Origin: SAR324 cluster bacterium
Lineage (GTDB): Bacteria; SAR324; NAC60-12
Assembly (NCBI GenBank): GCA_015232315.1
Contig: JADFZZ010000034.1
Coordinates: forward strand, 1 to 53,820
Reading direction: 5' to 3'
Length of the DNA stretch: 53,820 nt
Positions 42,782 to 52,924 of this stretch are shown piece by piece (within the stretch, counting starts at the first letter, position 1; each line of letters opens with the position of its first letter). The translations under genes and the position numbers were made by a program. A model generated the notes under the pieces. It was not told the origin of the DNA. It searched no databases and saw nothing but the letters and a program-made list of their open reading frames with translations.

Positions 42782-43706
42782 TATCGGCTTCCGGAAAAGT
42801 TTTTCCGGAAAGTTTCCGCACGCTGACATAAGCCTGCTGATCACCGCGGGTATCATCCTCTGGCTCATGCTTTTCCCGCTGGCCCATCGAACAGCCTCAG
42901 CTTTTGAGCAACCGATGATCGAAGCGGGGATGGGCTATTTCGAAGGCTATTCTCCACATTATCTGGGGTCCAATCATTATCATTTCGCCAGTTTCCCGTT
43001 TCCGGTGCTGGTGGTACGTCTCGACCGATTGCAGGCCGGAGACAACACACGTTTGTTCCTGTTTGAAAACGACAATCTTCTGCTGGATATCAGTTTGGAC
43101 GGACGACTCCCTGTGGACAGTGATCCTGTGGATGCGGGACAGCCTAAAGGTGCCGAACGACAGGATTCCATGCTGTTCCGCAACACCAACTACACCCGTC
43201 GTGGCATGCCGAATCTTCCGGTTGCCGGATTTGCCGGGCTAAAGCTCAAATGGTACATGAATGAATGGCTTTATGTGAAAATACCATTTGTAACCGGAGT
43301 CACGTTGGGAAACGGGTTTTTACCGGTTGGAAACACCATGGCCCCTGAAATCAGTCTCGATCTCTTCGGACGACATTCGTCCAACATGCTCAAATTTAGT
43401 GTTTCATCCACGTTGGCTGATTCCAGTTATATGAATTATTATTATCAGGTTTCCCCACAGTATGCCCTGCCCGACCGACCGGTATTCAAACCGGAACCGG
43501 GTCTGGTGGACATCACCTGGGAATTGATTGCGGGCATGAAATTGAAACCGTTTTTATGGATTGGCGGAGTTTTGTATCTGCATGATATGCGCAACTCCAG
43601 AGTTTTGGACAGTCCGCTGGTGGTTGCTCCGATAAGTCACAGTGTGGGCGTTGGCTTGACCTTTCATTTCTGGCAAAGCGACATCATGGTCTATTCCTGG
43701 AAATAA
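42744..43706 (+). CDS. MipA/OmpV-like outer membrane protein
   Basis: 320 residues if started at 42744, overlapping rfbC by 38 bp. The N-terminal 55 residues include a hydrophobic segment ISLLITAGIILWLMLFPLA ending RTASAF, usable as a signal sequence; a later Met at 42867 would leave it too short. The mature part begins MIEAGMGYFEGYSPHYLGSNHYHFASFPFPVLVVR, a pattern resembling the MipA/OmpV barrel N-terminus, and continues with alternating beta segments to a C-terminal aromatic (VYSWK). Function unknown; probable barrel. Ends 12 bp from the convergent kinase-cyclase gene. Confidence 0.6.
   Translation: MIPPFPVILLKSDIGFRKSFSGKFPHADISLLITAGIILWLMLFPLAHRTASAFEQPMIEAGMGYFEGYSPHYLGSNHYHFASFPFPVLVVRLDRLQAGDNTRLFLFENDNLLLDISLDGRLPVDSDPVDAGQPKGAERQDSMLFRNTNYTRRGMPNLPVAGFAGLKLKWYMNEWLYVKIPFVTGVTLGNGFLPVGNTMAPEISLDLFGRHSSNMLKFSVSSTLADSSYMNYYYQVSPQYALPDRPVFKPEPGLVDITWELIAGMKLKPFLWIGGVLYLHDMRNSRVLDSPLVVAPISHSVGVGLTFHFWQSDIMVYSWK
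42789..42810. other. perfect 10-bp-arm hairpin just after rfbC stop
   Basis: TTCCGGAAAA and TTTTCCGGAA are exact inverted repeats separated by GT, starting 8 bp after the rfbC stop and within the N-terminal codons of the MipA-like frame. No T-tract follows, so it is not a standard terminator; it could attenuate or stabilise the transcript. Confidence 0.6.
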
Positions 43707-43718
43707 GATTGACCGGGC

Positions 43719-46700
43719 TCACTTGTCCTCAAAACTGGTCACACCTTGCCAGTCTGAAACAACCCCGACCTGCTGATAATGTTGGCAGCGTTTCAGATGA
43801 ATACCAGCGCAACGGTCTTCAGGAACCTGAATCAGGTAATCCTCATACAATTTTGCGGCCTCGATAAACCGGCCGGACTCATACAGACTCCGTGCCTCTT
43901 CAAAGCTTGATAGATTCAGAGTTTTACGATCCCGCAATTCCTGATGATCCGCATCAAACACTTCATACACCGCCGTGGGTTTTTCCTTTCCTTTGAACTG
44001 AACACGATCAATGAGCCTGATACGATATATTTCGGGTTGTGGTAACTGGAGAAGGGTGTCTTCGCTCATCAACAGCGGAACACCATAGGTTTTGGTCAGG
44101 CCTTCCAGTCGTGATGCGCTATTCACAGCATCGCTGATCACTGTGCCATCCATCCGGTTCTTGCTGCCGATGGTTCCCAGCATCAAATCGCCAGTGTTGA
44201 TGCCGATACCGATTTTGATTCCGCTATAACCCGATTCCCGGCGGACTTCATTGTAGATTTCAAGTCGTTGTAACATCTGTATTCCTGCATCCACAGCATT
44301 TTGAGCGTTTCCTGAAAACAACGCCATGATGGCATCACCGATGTACTTGTCGATGAAACCACCGTTGCTTGTGATCACAGGTTCCATCTGGCTGAGATAG
44401 GCATTGATGAACCGGAAGGTATCACGGGGCGTCATGGTTTCAGAAAGTGTGGTGAAGGAGCGGATGTCAGAAAAAAGAATGCTCATGTTTTCCATCACGT
44501 TGTCTCCCAGACGGACGTCCACGATGCTGTCTTTGTGCAGATGTTCCAGAAATTTATGCGGCACAAACCGGTTAAAAGCGTTGCTTGTGCGTGACAGTGA
44601 CAGATGGGTGCTGATGCGGGCCAGCAATTCTTCCCGATTGAAAGGCTTGATCAGATAATCATTGGCTCCGTCTTTTAAGCCCTGCAACAAATCATTGATC
44701 TGACTTTTTGCCGTGAGCATGATCACCGGCAATTCGGTGGCTGAGTAATCCTGTCTTAATTTCTGACACACTTCATAGCCACTCATCCGGGGCATCATGA
44801 GATCCAGCAGGATCAGATCCGGACGCTCTTTTTCCATCAACTCCAAAGCATGGATACCATCATTTGCCTGTATCACATGATAGTTGCTGGCACTCAGGTA
44901 GTTGTTCAATACCTGGAGATTTACCGGTTCATCATCCACAATCATGATCGAACCCACGGCATTTTTGGGAGAAATGGACCTGGTTACAGAATATCCGGAA
45001 TTCTCGCGGGATTGTGCCTGGGTGTCCGTATCGAAGGAATTCCTGATACGTGATAATTCAAGAAGGGCATCCCGTGTTTTTGCGGATTCCTGTGATTCCC
45101 GCATGTCAGAAATTTCGAGGTCAAAGGTAAACGTCGTGCCAATTCCAAGTGTGCTTGAAACTTCAATCGTCCCGCCGTGCAATTCCACCAATTTCCGGGT
45201 GATTGCCAACCCAAGGCCCGTTCCTCCATATTCACGGGATACAGAGCCATCGGCCTGTTCAAAGGAATGAAAAATCACTTCCAGTTTTTCTGAAGCAATC
45301 CCGATTCCTGTATCGGTAATGCTGATTCTGGCACGTCCATCCCGTTGTTCCGCATGCAGGGTGATTTCGCCCTGATGGGTGAATTTCAGGGCATTGCCCA
45401 GAAGATTCAGCAAAATTTGCTGTAACCGGTTTTCATCTGCCATTAAAAACGGAAAATCGGGTGGAATCTGATTGAGGATGAGGACCGATTTATTCCGCAT
45501 CAGGGGTTTCATGAGCATCTGAATCATGGTCAACATGCTGAAAAGATCGACCGGTTGCAGTTTCAATTCAAGATCATGATGGCGCATTTTGGAGAAATCG
45601 AGAATATCATTGATCAGGTTGCTCAAGCGTTTGCCGCTGGTAACAATCATTTCCAGATTTTCCCGAACCTGCTCAGAAATTCGTCCTGCGGTTCCTTCAA
45701 GCAGTGAATCCGCAATGCCGATAATGCCATTCAGGGGGGTTCTCAATTCATGCGAGGTATTGGCCAGAAATTCATCCTTCATGGCATTGGCCTGCTTGAG
45801 CGCGAATTCTGATTCTTTTCTGGGGGTGATATCTCTCAGGCCAACAACCCTGACAGGTTTTCCCTGATAGATCTGGGCACTGACCACAATTTCAGCATAA
45901 AAAGTCGTTTTGTTTTTCCTGATCCCTAAAAGTTCATAGGAGCTATCTGTATCAGTATACATTTTATTGCGGGCGATTTCCTGAAACTTGGGGTGAATGA
46001 GTTCAATCACGGTCATTCCCTTGAATTCCTCCAGTTTATAGCCCAGCAATTTGGCACTGCCGGGATTGGCTTCAAGCACCACCCCTTTTTCATGAATCAG
46101 GATTCCGTCAAAGGCCGTATCAATCAGTCGTCGGAAGCGTTCCTCATTTTCTTTGGTTGCCTGGCGGGCCATTTGTTCCTGTTTCAGCAATGCCGCCTGC
46201 GTCTTGTCATTTTCCTGTTTGATGACGCTGATTCGATCAGCAAGTGCCAGTGACAGCAAGACGACTTCCAGCATGGAGCCAATCTGAATGCCATATTCTG
46301 TGACGAAATTATGTGGTAGCAACCCGAAATTTTTCAGAATCGTCAAAGCGATACCGATCAACAGAGAAGTCCAGGCGATCATGAAATAACGGGCAGGTCG
46401 GTATTGACGGAACAGACAGAGGATTCCATTGATTAAAATAACAGCAGAGGTCAACAGTGCGGTCAACACCAGCGGACGGATGATCAGTTCGTAGGGCAGT
46501 GTCAATGATAGAATCAACTCAACCGCAAGAAGCCCCATGAGTCCGATGGAAATTTTATTGAGGTTTGGCGTAAAACGGGCTGATTGCAGGAAGGATCTTG
46601 AAAACTGGAGCATCCAGAACCAGGTGAAACATAAAAAGAAAGGGAAACTGTGATTCCCCCACCAGATCTGCTCAGGCCATAAATATTGAAAGGCCAGACC

Positions 46701-47417
46701 GTTATAAATGCCCTGGAGCAAGGCATAGCCCATGATATAAAGCACATAGAATAAATAGTTCCGGTCCTTGACCGTCAGGAACACAAACAGATTGTAGACA
46801 ATCATCACAATCATGCTTCCATAATAGATTCCAAGTGCCAACTGCTCACGACTGACTTTTTCGGCAAGTCCTTTGGCGCTTCGGAGATTCAGTTCAATAT
46901 TGACCGAACCTGTCGTTTTGAACCGCATGTAGTAATCTTTCTGCTTACCTGAAGGAACCTTGAGAGAGAAAATAAAATCACGGTGAGAAATATCCCGCAT
47001 ATAAAACGGGTAATGATCTCCGGTTTTACGTACATCGACATCGCCATACCCTGACAATGTGTAGAGTTCAATGGAGTCAATGAGAGGGTATCCATTTTCG
47101 AGAAAGAGTTCCATGTCATGGGCACCCGTGTTGATGATGGAAAATCGCACCCAATGAGCCGCACTGGCAAAACCGAAACCGGGTGAATCGGTCGAGGACG
47201 GCTGGAATTTTTCTGTCAACTCAGGAAATTTGAGAAACTTCTGGATGGTTTCACTGTGGTCAGGATCTACCAGAATATCCAGCGATTTTCCCATGGACTG
47301 ACTGACAAAATCTTCATTCACCCTGACGGGTTCAGCGGCCTGAACCCATGGGCTTATCCACAACACAAAGGCTAACAACCACCCTGCCTGTTTCAGTCGG
47401 GATTTTACTAAATTCAT
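43719..47417 (-). CDS. 7TMR-DISM sensor kinase fused to receiver and adenylate cyclase
   Basis: 1232 residues. Signal peptide 1-27, 7TMR-DISMED2-like extracytoplasmic domain about 30-180, seven-helix membrane domain about 190-400, coiled coil, PAS about 432-545, HisKA with H556 (NTSHELRTPLNG), HATPase (NLLGNALKF, DTGIG, GGTGLGLA), receiver about 845-965 with D872 (LLDLMMPRMSG), class III cyclase about 975-1150 with [21 protein letters not shown] (Lys fits ATP) and DAVNSASRLE, then a helical repeat tail (ARSLYESGRFIEAAKLYEDYL) like that in the receiver-cyclase-PilZ protein. An integral-membrane route from an extracellular ligand to cAMP within one chain. Monocistronic. Confidence 0.93.
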   Translation of the reverse strand: MNLVKSRLKQAGWLLAFVLWISPWVQAAEPVRVNEDFVSQSMGKSLDILVDPDHSETIQKFLKFPELTEKFQPSSTDSPGFGFASAAHWVRFSIINTGAHDMELFLENGYPLIDSIELYTLSGYGDVDVRKTGDHYPFYMRDISHRDFIFSLKVPSGKQKDYYMRFKTTGSVNIELNLRSAKGLAEKVSREQLALGIYYGSMIVMIVYNLFVFLTVKDRNYLFYVLYIMGYALLQGIYNGLAFQYLWPEQIWWGNHSFPFFLCFTWFWMLQFSRSFLQSARFTPNLNKISIGLMGLLAVELILSLTLPYELIIRPLVLTALLTSAVILINGILCLFRQYRPARYFMIAWTSLLIGIALTILKNFGLLPHNFVTEYGIQIGSMLEVVLLSLALADRISVIKQENDKTQAALLKQEQMARQATKENEERFRRLIDTAFDGILIHEKGVVLEANPGSAKLLGYKLEEFKGMTVIELIHPKFQEIARNKMYTDTDSSYELLGIRKNKTTFYAEIVVSAQIYQGKPVRVVGLRDITPRKESEFALKQANAMKDEFLANTSHELRTPLNGIIGIADSLLEGTAGRISEQVRENLEMIVTSGKRLSNLINDILDFSKMRHHDLELKLQPVDLFSMLTMIQMLMKPLMRNKSVLILNQIPPDFPFLMADENRLQQILLNLLGNALKFTHQGEITLHAEQRDGRARISITDTGIGIASEKLEVIFHSFEQADGSVSREYGGTGLGLAITRKLVELHGGTIEVSSTLGIGTTFTFDLEISDMRESQESAKTRDALLELSRIRNSFDTDTQAQSRENSGYSVTRSISPKNAVGSIMIVDDEPVNLQVLNNYLSASNYHVIQANDGIHALELMEKERPDLILLDLMMPRMSGYEVCQKLRQDYSATELPVIMLTAKSQINDLLQGLKDGANDYLIKPFNREELLARISTHLSLSRTSNAFNRFVPHKFLEHLHKDSIVDVRLGDNVMENMSILFSDIRSFTTLSETMTPRDTFRFINAYLSQMEPVITSNGGFIDKYIGDAIMALFSGNAQNAVDAGIQMLQRLEIYNEVRRESGYSGIKIGIGINTGDLMLGTIGSKNRMDGTVISDAVNSASRLEGLTKTYGVPLLMSEDTLLQLPQPEIYRIRLIDRVQFKGKEKPTAVYEVFDADHQELRDRKTLNLSSFEEARSLYESGRFIEAAKLYEDYLIQVPEDRCAGIHLKRCQHYQQVGVVSDWQGVTSFEDK

Positions 47418-47756
47418 AGATCCTCGTTCTTAAAAAAAAGATTTCAGTATTTGCTGAGTTGGTCTGCTGAGCAGACGCAAGGAGTTCATCACCTATTAGT
47501 GAAATTACAGGTCGTATAACATACTCACCCCTGAAACGCATTACAAAAAACAGCGAAGGCTTTTTGAATGATGACCTATGGCACAATCGATACGATGCGT
47601 TTCATTCTTGAAAAAATAATTATAATTTCTTGGATTCCACTGTTGACATTTCAATTATAAATTGATTACAAGCGATATAAGCATGTTGTGTGCTATCAAA
47701 ATTGCGGATTGTGTAGTCTGCAATTATTCATGAATGTCGTTAAAATGGGGAGATGT
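47418..47756. other. divergent promoter region between the kinase-cyclase and the porin-like gene
   Basis: 339 bp, AT-rich, between two divergent genes. TATAAT occurs at 47621 and TTGACA at 47643, but neither has a well-spaced partner, so no promoter is called. No open frame with a start site was found. Confidence 0.5.
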
Positions 47757-49457
47757 ATGATAATAAAAAAACTGTTTTATACCGCGGTGGCTTCGATGCT
47801 GTGTGGGGGAACACTCTTGGCTCAGGAAGCACCAAAAAAGACAGAGGCTACTTTGATCACCAAAGGCTCTGTCAATGCTTATGCCAAAATGCAGGACAAT
47901 TATATCACTCCTCTTGATCTCGGATCAGGAGACCGTCATGGCGCCAATAACCGCTCCAATCAGACATCCCGTGCCACCGGCAATCTGACGTTCATCACGA
48001 CCAGCGGCAGTGTCGGTGAATCAGACGGAAGAAATATTCCGCAGATGGTGGGTGTGGCCGTCATTAAAATGGATGCCAATGATCCGGATCATCCCTCAAC
48101 AATTCCAACCGCGACATCCGGTGAAGCCAGTGCCGGAGGAAAAAATGACACCCGTGTTTACCTGGGCGATGTCTGGGCACGTTATTCACCATGGCTACCA
48201 TTGGGCATCAAGATTGGATACCAGTCGTTTGCGTCAACTTCTGTGGCCGCGGGTACCAAGGTGTATGACGGCGATGCTGAAGACGACTTTCAGGCATTTC
48301 GTGGTGCGACCACACTCAAGGAAGTTCCTGGAATCAGCCTTGATTTTCACCCTATGAAAGAGATGGAAATCGGGATCGCTACCACCAGCGGAATGGGCGA
48401 TGCCTCCAAAATCATGACAGGTGGCAAAGCGAATGAAGCCTCCAACAATGTGGTTTGGGTCAACGGAAAATTCAGTATGGTCAAATTTGATGTCGGGATG
48501 CAGCAGGTTGCCGTTGGCAAATATACCTCGGGTGAAAATGCACCTTATGAATATGCCCATACCTACAAGCACACACTCATCAATGCTTCCGTCATGATGG
48601 ATTTCGGAATGGTCAAACCCTATGTGGGATACCAGTCCGCAAGTGGTGACAAAGCAAGAGCCATTGTGACCGCAGGTACGCTGGACGCACTTCCCGGTCA
48701 ACTCAGGGCAGGTCTCGGAGCCAGTGTGGATAGTGCCGTTAAAGCCGGTTATAAAACTCTGCTGGTTGCCGCTGGTATGAGTTCCACCAAGGCCGATGAA
48801 TTCATTGCCGCAGATTCAGCTTTTTCTGAGGCCGCGATCACTGCCGCTCTGGAAGCTGATGGAAAAAGTGCTGCGTTAGCCGCCGCTTCCGCGAATGCAA
48901 TTTACAATAATGCCGCGGCCGCAAGTCTGAAAGATGTGACCCCCAGTGCCGCTGTTTCCGCCAATACTACAGCCCAGTTGAGCTCAACCGGTATCGGTAA
49001 TTTCAAGAACCTTGAAGTGTCCGCCAATGAAGATCTGGCTTTTGAAGGAAATATCATCACAGCCGGATTGATTCTGGACTTCAATGACAATGGTGCTTTA
49101 GGAATCGATTACACCATGATCAACGCTCCGGCTTATGGCGAAAGCGGATACATGCCTGCTTTGCTTGAAGTCAAAACAGCACTGATGACCAACTACACCA
49201 TTCCTCTCAAGGAAGGCGCTTCCGTAACCTTGTTCTATCATATGCTGGGAATCCAGGAAGACAGCAAACTGCGCAGTGATCTTGATACCGCGGCAAAAAA
49301 CGCGGCTCAAGCTGATGACGCCGCGACAGTGGCCGCCCTGGGAACCTCCACTTCCGGTGCGGTTAAAGGTGGCTATGAATCATTTGTTAATGCCGCTGGA
49401 CGTTTGAAATGGTCCAATACCGCATCCATGGGCGTGGCATTCAATGTCAAATTCTAA
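47757..49457 (+). CDS. porin-like outer membrane protein with Ala-rich insertion
   Basis: 566 residues from the ATG at 47757, chosen for GGGGAG 5 bases upstream and the signal peptide that follows (MIIKKLFYTAVASMLCGGTLLAQ). Alternating beta strands with aromatic ends (VYLGDVWARYSPWLPLGIKIGYQ, VKPYVGYQSASG) suggest a barrel, and the chain ends MGVAFNVKF with a terminal Phe typical of barrel proteins. Residues about 305-405 are an Ala-rich, predicted helical insertion between strands, unusual for a porin. Solute unknown. Followed 115 bp later by the large lipoprotein gene. Confidence 0.78.
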   Translation: MIIKKLFYTAVASMLCGGTLLAQEAPKKTEATLITKGSVNAYAKMQDNYITPLDLGSGDRHGANNRSNQTSRATGNLTFITTSGSVGESDGRNIPQMVGVAVIKMDANDPDHPSTIPTATSGEASAGGKNDTRVYLGDVWARYSPWLPLGIKIGYQSFASTSVAAGTKVYDGDAEDDFQAFRGATTLKEVPGISLDFHPMKEMEIGIATTSGMGDASKIMTGGKANEASNNVVWVNGKFSMVKFDVGMQQVAVGKYTSGENAPYEYAHTYKHTLINASVMMDFGMVKPYVGYQSASGDKARAIVTAGTLDALPGQLRAGLGASVDSAVKAGYKTLLVAAGMSSTKADEFIAADSAFSEAAITAALEADGKSAALAAASANAIYNNAAAASLKDVTPSAAVSANTTAQLSSTGIGNFKNLEVSANEDLAFEGNIITAGLILDFNDNGALGIDYTMINAPAYGESGYMPALLEVKTALMTNYTIPLKEGASVTLFYHMLGIQEDSKLRSDLDTAAKNAAQADDAATVAALGTSTSGAVKGGYESFVNAAGRLKWSNTASMGVAFNVKF

Positions 49458-49572
49458 GGCACATGATCATTACCTGACATAATCAATATTCCCTGTGTTT
49501 GAAGGCAAAATACAATTTGCTGACTCGAATAAAACACAGACAATTATCTAAAACCAATACAAGGAGTTTTGT

Positions 49573-52500
49573 ATGAATAAACATTCATTGAAATATTATT
49601 TAAACCGTTTCCTGGTCATAGGATCAGCGATCGGCTTAATTGTGACTGCTGGATGCTCGCCTGAAGAGAAAAGCATTCCTGTGTCGTCCATCACGGTCAA
49701 TGCCAGCGCGACTTCCGCCAATGACATCCGGTCCTTCAAATTTGATGGACAAGCTGGAAAATCCTATATGTATGAACTCAGTGGCAGTTCCGCTACTGCT
49801 GGATTTTATTCCAATCCAGAACAATCACGCTCTTTGGGCACCACACTCAGTGCGGATAAAACCGGCACGTATTATCTCGGCGTGCAGGCTGATGGTTCCT
49901 ACAGTGTCCGTGTGGTTCGCGCCCTGACAGGCGGGGATACGCTGGAAAATCAGTCGTTGTCAAAAGGCAAAACCATGCGTTATCCACTGTCCACCACGCT
50001 CAACAAAACCATTCTGGTGAGTTTGACGCCTAAATTGCTGGCGGCAGATACGACCGCTACTGGCACAGCGTCCTTATTCATATGCACGGATATGGCCCGC
50101 ACCAATTGTAGCAGTTCTGTTACAAACGCAGCAGGTCGCCAGACGATCCGATATGTCGGCGTGATGACAGGAACAGCCTATCTGTTCATCGATGCGGCCA
50201 CTTCAGCCGATATCGTTTATAACCTGAGTGTCAGCAATCCGACAGCGCTGATCTCCGGCGCCGCGACTGCTGAAATGACTCTGGAACCGCGGGATCAGAT
50301 ATTGTATAGTTTCAGTACCACTAAAAACACGGTATACAGCGTGACCCTCACTCAGATAAAAACCACTACCAAAGCAGGTGTGAGTGGAAGCATCCGAAAA
50401 AATGATGGGACATCTGTTGTATCTTCTTTCACACCAGCACAAACCGGTGCGAACATAATATCAAGCACTTTTCTTGCTGATGAAACCACAACCCATGTGA
50501 TTGCATTGAACAACACTGATGATGTTGAAACCGCGACTTACACGGTCAAATATCAAGAAATTCCGGCCAGTGTTTCCGCATTCACCGCAGAGGCGCCTAT
50601 CACAGGGAAGGCACTTGGAGCTAATGGTGCATGGATTCACACCTTGGCGGTAAGTGCTGGGACTTTCTATAAAGTTACCCTGACACCTTCTGCTGGCAGT
50701 GCTGCATCCTTCACTCAGACTGGATCAAGTAATTTTACCATGAACGATTCCAGTAAAGCCTATTTCACACAATCCATGGTCTTTCTGGCTAACAGCACCG
50801 AAACTCGCTATTTCACCGTAGCCGCAGGAACTGGCGGGTTGACCTATTCTCTGTCAGTAAGCACCATCACTCCTGAAACAGCGTTGACCGTGGGAACACA
50901 GTCGGCTGAGATTTCAATTGCTGAGGGCGATGTGAAGATTTATCCAGTTTCTGTAACAGCCGGGTTGCCCACACTTGTGGAACAAACCTCTGTTTCTGGT
51001 CCAGCGGTAACCACCGCCGCCTTGTTGGGCGATTGGCCTGCTATGTATCAGGGGGCTCTGGAAGCAACCAGTTCCACCTCACCGTATCTGAGTTCAGGCA
51101 ACCTCTATGCGTATACCGGGACTCAAGTTCCAATCGTTGGAACAGTGACCAGTGGTGGAAGTACGGCAACGGTTGCATCAGCAACGGTTTATAGTGGATT
51201 CAAATTGGCTTCAAGCAGTGGTACAGGATACATTGCGCTGTATCGACCGCTGACAACCAGTAATAATACATCGGCGGACAAGATCAAATTGAAGCATATC
51301 ACGGTGAATTCACCAGTTGCCTTGACTGTGGACGCAACAGCCACAGCGGCGACCATTGGTGCGGGTGAGATCAATATGTATTCTTTCACCATGACTCATG
51401 CAGGGCAGACGGCCACCACATACAACAGTTATACGGCCACAGTCAGTTCCGCCAGCACTTCGCAAATACAGTCAGGAGTCCATGCCGGCGGTGATGGATC
51501 CTATGCTGTTTCTGCTTATGATACAGAAGGTGATTCTTCGCTTTCCATCACACCCACCTATGATGGTCAAAAGGGAATGCTGGTGGTCAGAAACTCCTCA
51601 ACTGCCAGTGCCACCGCTTCAGTTGGTGTGGCTAAATCAAGCACTGCCGTGACGATCAATGGCAAGCCGTTGGGTCCATCAGAAACTGTATCAGGTTCAT
51701 TGACCTATGGTAGCAGTGCGACTCATGCTCTGACCTTGCTGGCACCTGGATTCTATAAACTCACGTTAACTCCTAGTAGCGGTAACGTTGGTTCCTGGAG
51801 CGCTTCGACTTTAACCACGCTGGTTACGATGACCGATGCCGCTGATGCATCGTCATATTACACTCAATCCAAAGTAGTGATTGCCACGACGGCTTTTACA
51901 TCTACTATTACTGTTACAGCCGCCTCCACTGTGGCAGGATTGAGCTATAGCCTGAGTGCGACCCCAATCACACCGGAATCCTTTTTAACACCAGGAACTG
52001 CCAGCGGTAATATTTCTGTTGGGGATGGTGATGTGAAAGTGTTCCCGGTCTACATGAATAAGGGTTTACCTAGTACAGTCATGATCACCAAAACGACTGT
52101 TTCAGGTCCTGCGTTGACTACATTTACCCCCGCCTCATTGATCTCGACAACTGTCACTGCGGGCATTCCCGGGAACACCGGGATTGCGGCTTTGTATAAT
52201 GCGTTGGGCAAGACGCAGGGGCAATCCGGAGCGTTGGCTGCCAGTGATTCGACTTATTATTATGTGGCAACTCGTCCAGTGACAAAAACCCCGAATACAA
52301 CGGCTGATGTATTCACATTGAAGCATATCAACGTGACCAGTTCAGGAACATTGTCCACCACAGCGACCAACATTACAGTTGCCGCAGGTGCAATGAATCT
52401 GTACACATTCAGCACAACACAACAGACACCTCCTACCGCACAGGGAACCTATTCTCTGGCAGTGACAGGTGCGTCACTGAATACTGGTGTTAAGCTTTGC

Positions 52501-52665
52501 ACCACTACCACAAGTTGTACTGATTCCGGAAGTGTGCTTGGAACAACCGGTGCTACAACTTATACCATAACCCCCAATTATGGTGGGCAGGACGGATATC
52601 TGTTAGTATATAACGGAACAACGGCCAGCATCACAGGCACTGCTACATTGACCAAAAATTTCTAG
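49573..52665 (+). CDS. large Ser/Thr-rich surface lipoprotein with internal duplication
   Basis: 1030 residues. Lipoprotein signal peptide with lipobox VTAGC (C28). Nearly all-beta, Ser/Thr/Ala-rich composition. Residues about 343-694 and 695-1030 are two tandem copies of a roughly 340-residue unit (markers: ITGKALG / INGKPLG, FYKVTLTPSAG / FYKLTLTPSSG, VSGPAVTT / VSGPALTT, KLKHITV / TLKHINV, then a terminal subdomain). Shorter N-terminal segments (about 35-340) recall PPC-like beta domains. No catalytic motif recognised. AAGGAG precedes the start. Probably exposed on the cell surface or periplasmic side of the outer membrane. Confidence 0.8.
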   Translation: MNKHSLKYYLNRFLVIGSAIGLIVTAGCSPEEKSIPVSSITVNASATSANDIRSFKFDGQAGKSYMYELSGSSATAGFYSNPEQSRSLGTTLSADKTGTYYLGVQADGSYSVRVVRALTGGDTLENQSLSKGKTMRYPLSTTLNKTILVSLTPKLLAADTTATGTASLFICTDMARTNCSSSVTNAAGRQTIRYVGVMTGTAYLFIDAATSADIVYNLSVSNPTALISGAATAEMTLEPRDQILYSFSTTKNTVYSVTLTQIKTTTKAGVSGSIRKNDGTSVVSSFTPAQTGANIISSTFLADETTTHVIALNNTDDVETATYTVKYQEIPASVSAFTAEAPITGKALGANGAWIHTLAVSAGTFYKVTLTPSAGSAASFTQTGSSNFTMNDSSKAYFTQSMVFLANSTETRYFTVAAGTGGLTYSLSVSTITPETALTVGTQSAEISIAEGDVKIYPVSVTAGLPTLVEQTSVSGPAVTTAALLGDWPAMYQGALEATSSTSPYLSSGNLYAYTGTQVPIVGTVTSGGSTATVASATVYSGFKLASSSGTGYIALYRPLTTSNNTSADKIKLKHITVNSPVALTVDATATAATIGAGEINMYSFTMTHAGQTATTYNSYTATVSSASTSQIQSGVHAGGDGSYAVSAYDTEGDSSLSITPTYDGQKGMLVVRNSSTASATASVGVAKSSTAVTINGKPLGPSETVSGSLTYGSSATHALTLLAPGFYKLTLTPSSGNVGSWSASTLTTLVTMTDAADASSYYTQSKVVIATTAFTSTITVTAASTVAGLSYSLSATPITPESFLTPGTASGNISVGDGDVKVFPVYMNKGLPSTVMITKTTVSGPALTTFTPASLISTTVTAGIPGNTGIAALYNALGKTQGQSGALAASDSTYYYVATRPVTKTPNTTADVFTLKHINVTSSGTLSTTATNITVAAGAMNLYTFSTTQQTPPTAQGTYSLAVTGASLNTGVKLCTTTTSCTDSGSVLGTTGATTYTITPNYGGQDGYLLVYNGTTASITGTATLTKNF

Positions 52666-52692
52666 ATTTTTGAGTTAATGCGGGTTCAAACT

Positions 52693-52717
52693 CATTCCCG
52701 ACTCCTGGTCGGGAATG
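52693..52717 (+). terminator. hairpin after the lipoprotein gene
   Basis: CATTCCCGAC and GTCGGGAATG are perfect 10-bp inverted arms with a 5-base loop, starting 28 bp after the stop. A short T stretch follows; a stronger terminator lies just downstream. Confidence 0.6.
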
Positions 52718-52746
52718 TTTCTCATGGGATATTGATTCCCTTTTTC

Positions 52747-52788
52747 AAAGACAGGTCATCCTTTCGAGGGTGCCTGTCTTTTTTTTTG
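52747..52788 (+). terminator. rho-independent terminator
   Basis: AAAGACAGG (52747-52755) pairs perfectly with CCTGTCTTT (52773-52781), directly followed by a run of T. Confidence 0.85.
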
Positions 52789-52865
52789 CGGAGAGTGAAC
52801 AAAAAAAGAGTCTTGCAAACGCAATAATTGATCTTGGATTTTCCACCTGGTTTGGGTTTTATCCC

Positions 52866-52924
52866 GTAGGGGCAGACCTGTGTGTCTGCCCAGGATCAGG
52901 GCGAACACACAGGTTCGCCCCTAC
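52866..52924. repeat. 59-bp GTAGGGGC palindromic repeat
   Basis: GTAGGGGC (52866-52873) and GCCCCTAC (52917-52924) are inverted arms enclosing GCAGACCTGTGTGTCTGC and GCGAACACACAGGTTCGC hairpins. This is a widespread intergenic repeat class in bacterial genomes. No gene is supported in the gap 52789-53115. Confidence 0.85.

Noticed and set aside
47600-47690. TATAAT at 47621 and TTGACA at 47643 as a promoter for the porin-like gene
   Set aside because: They are in the wrong order and neither has a partner box at 16-18 bp.
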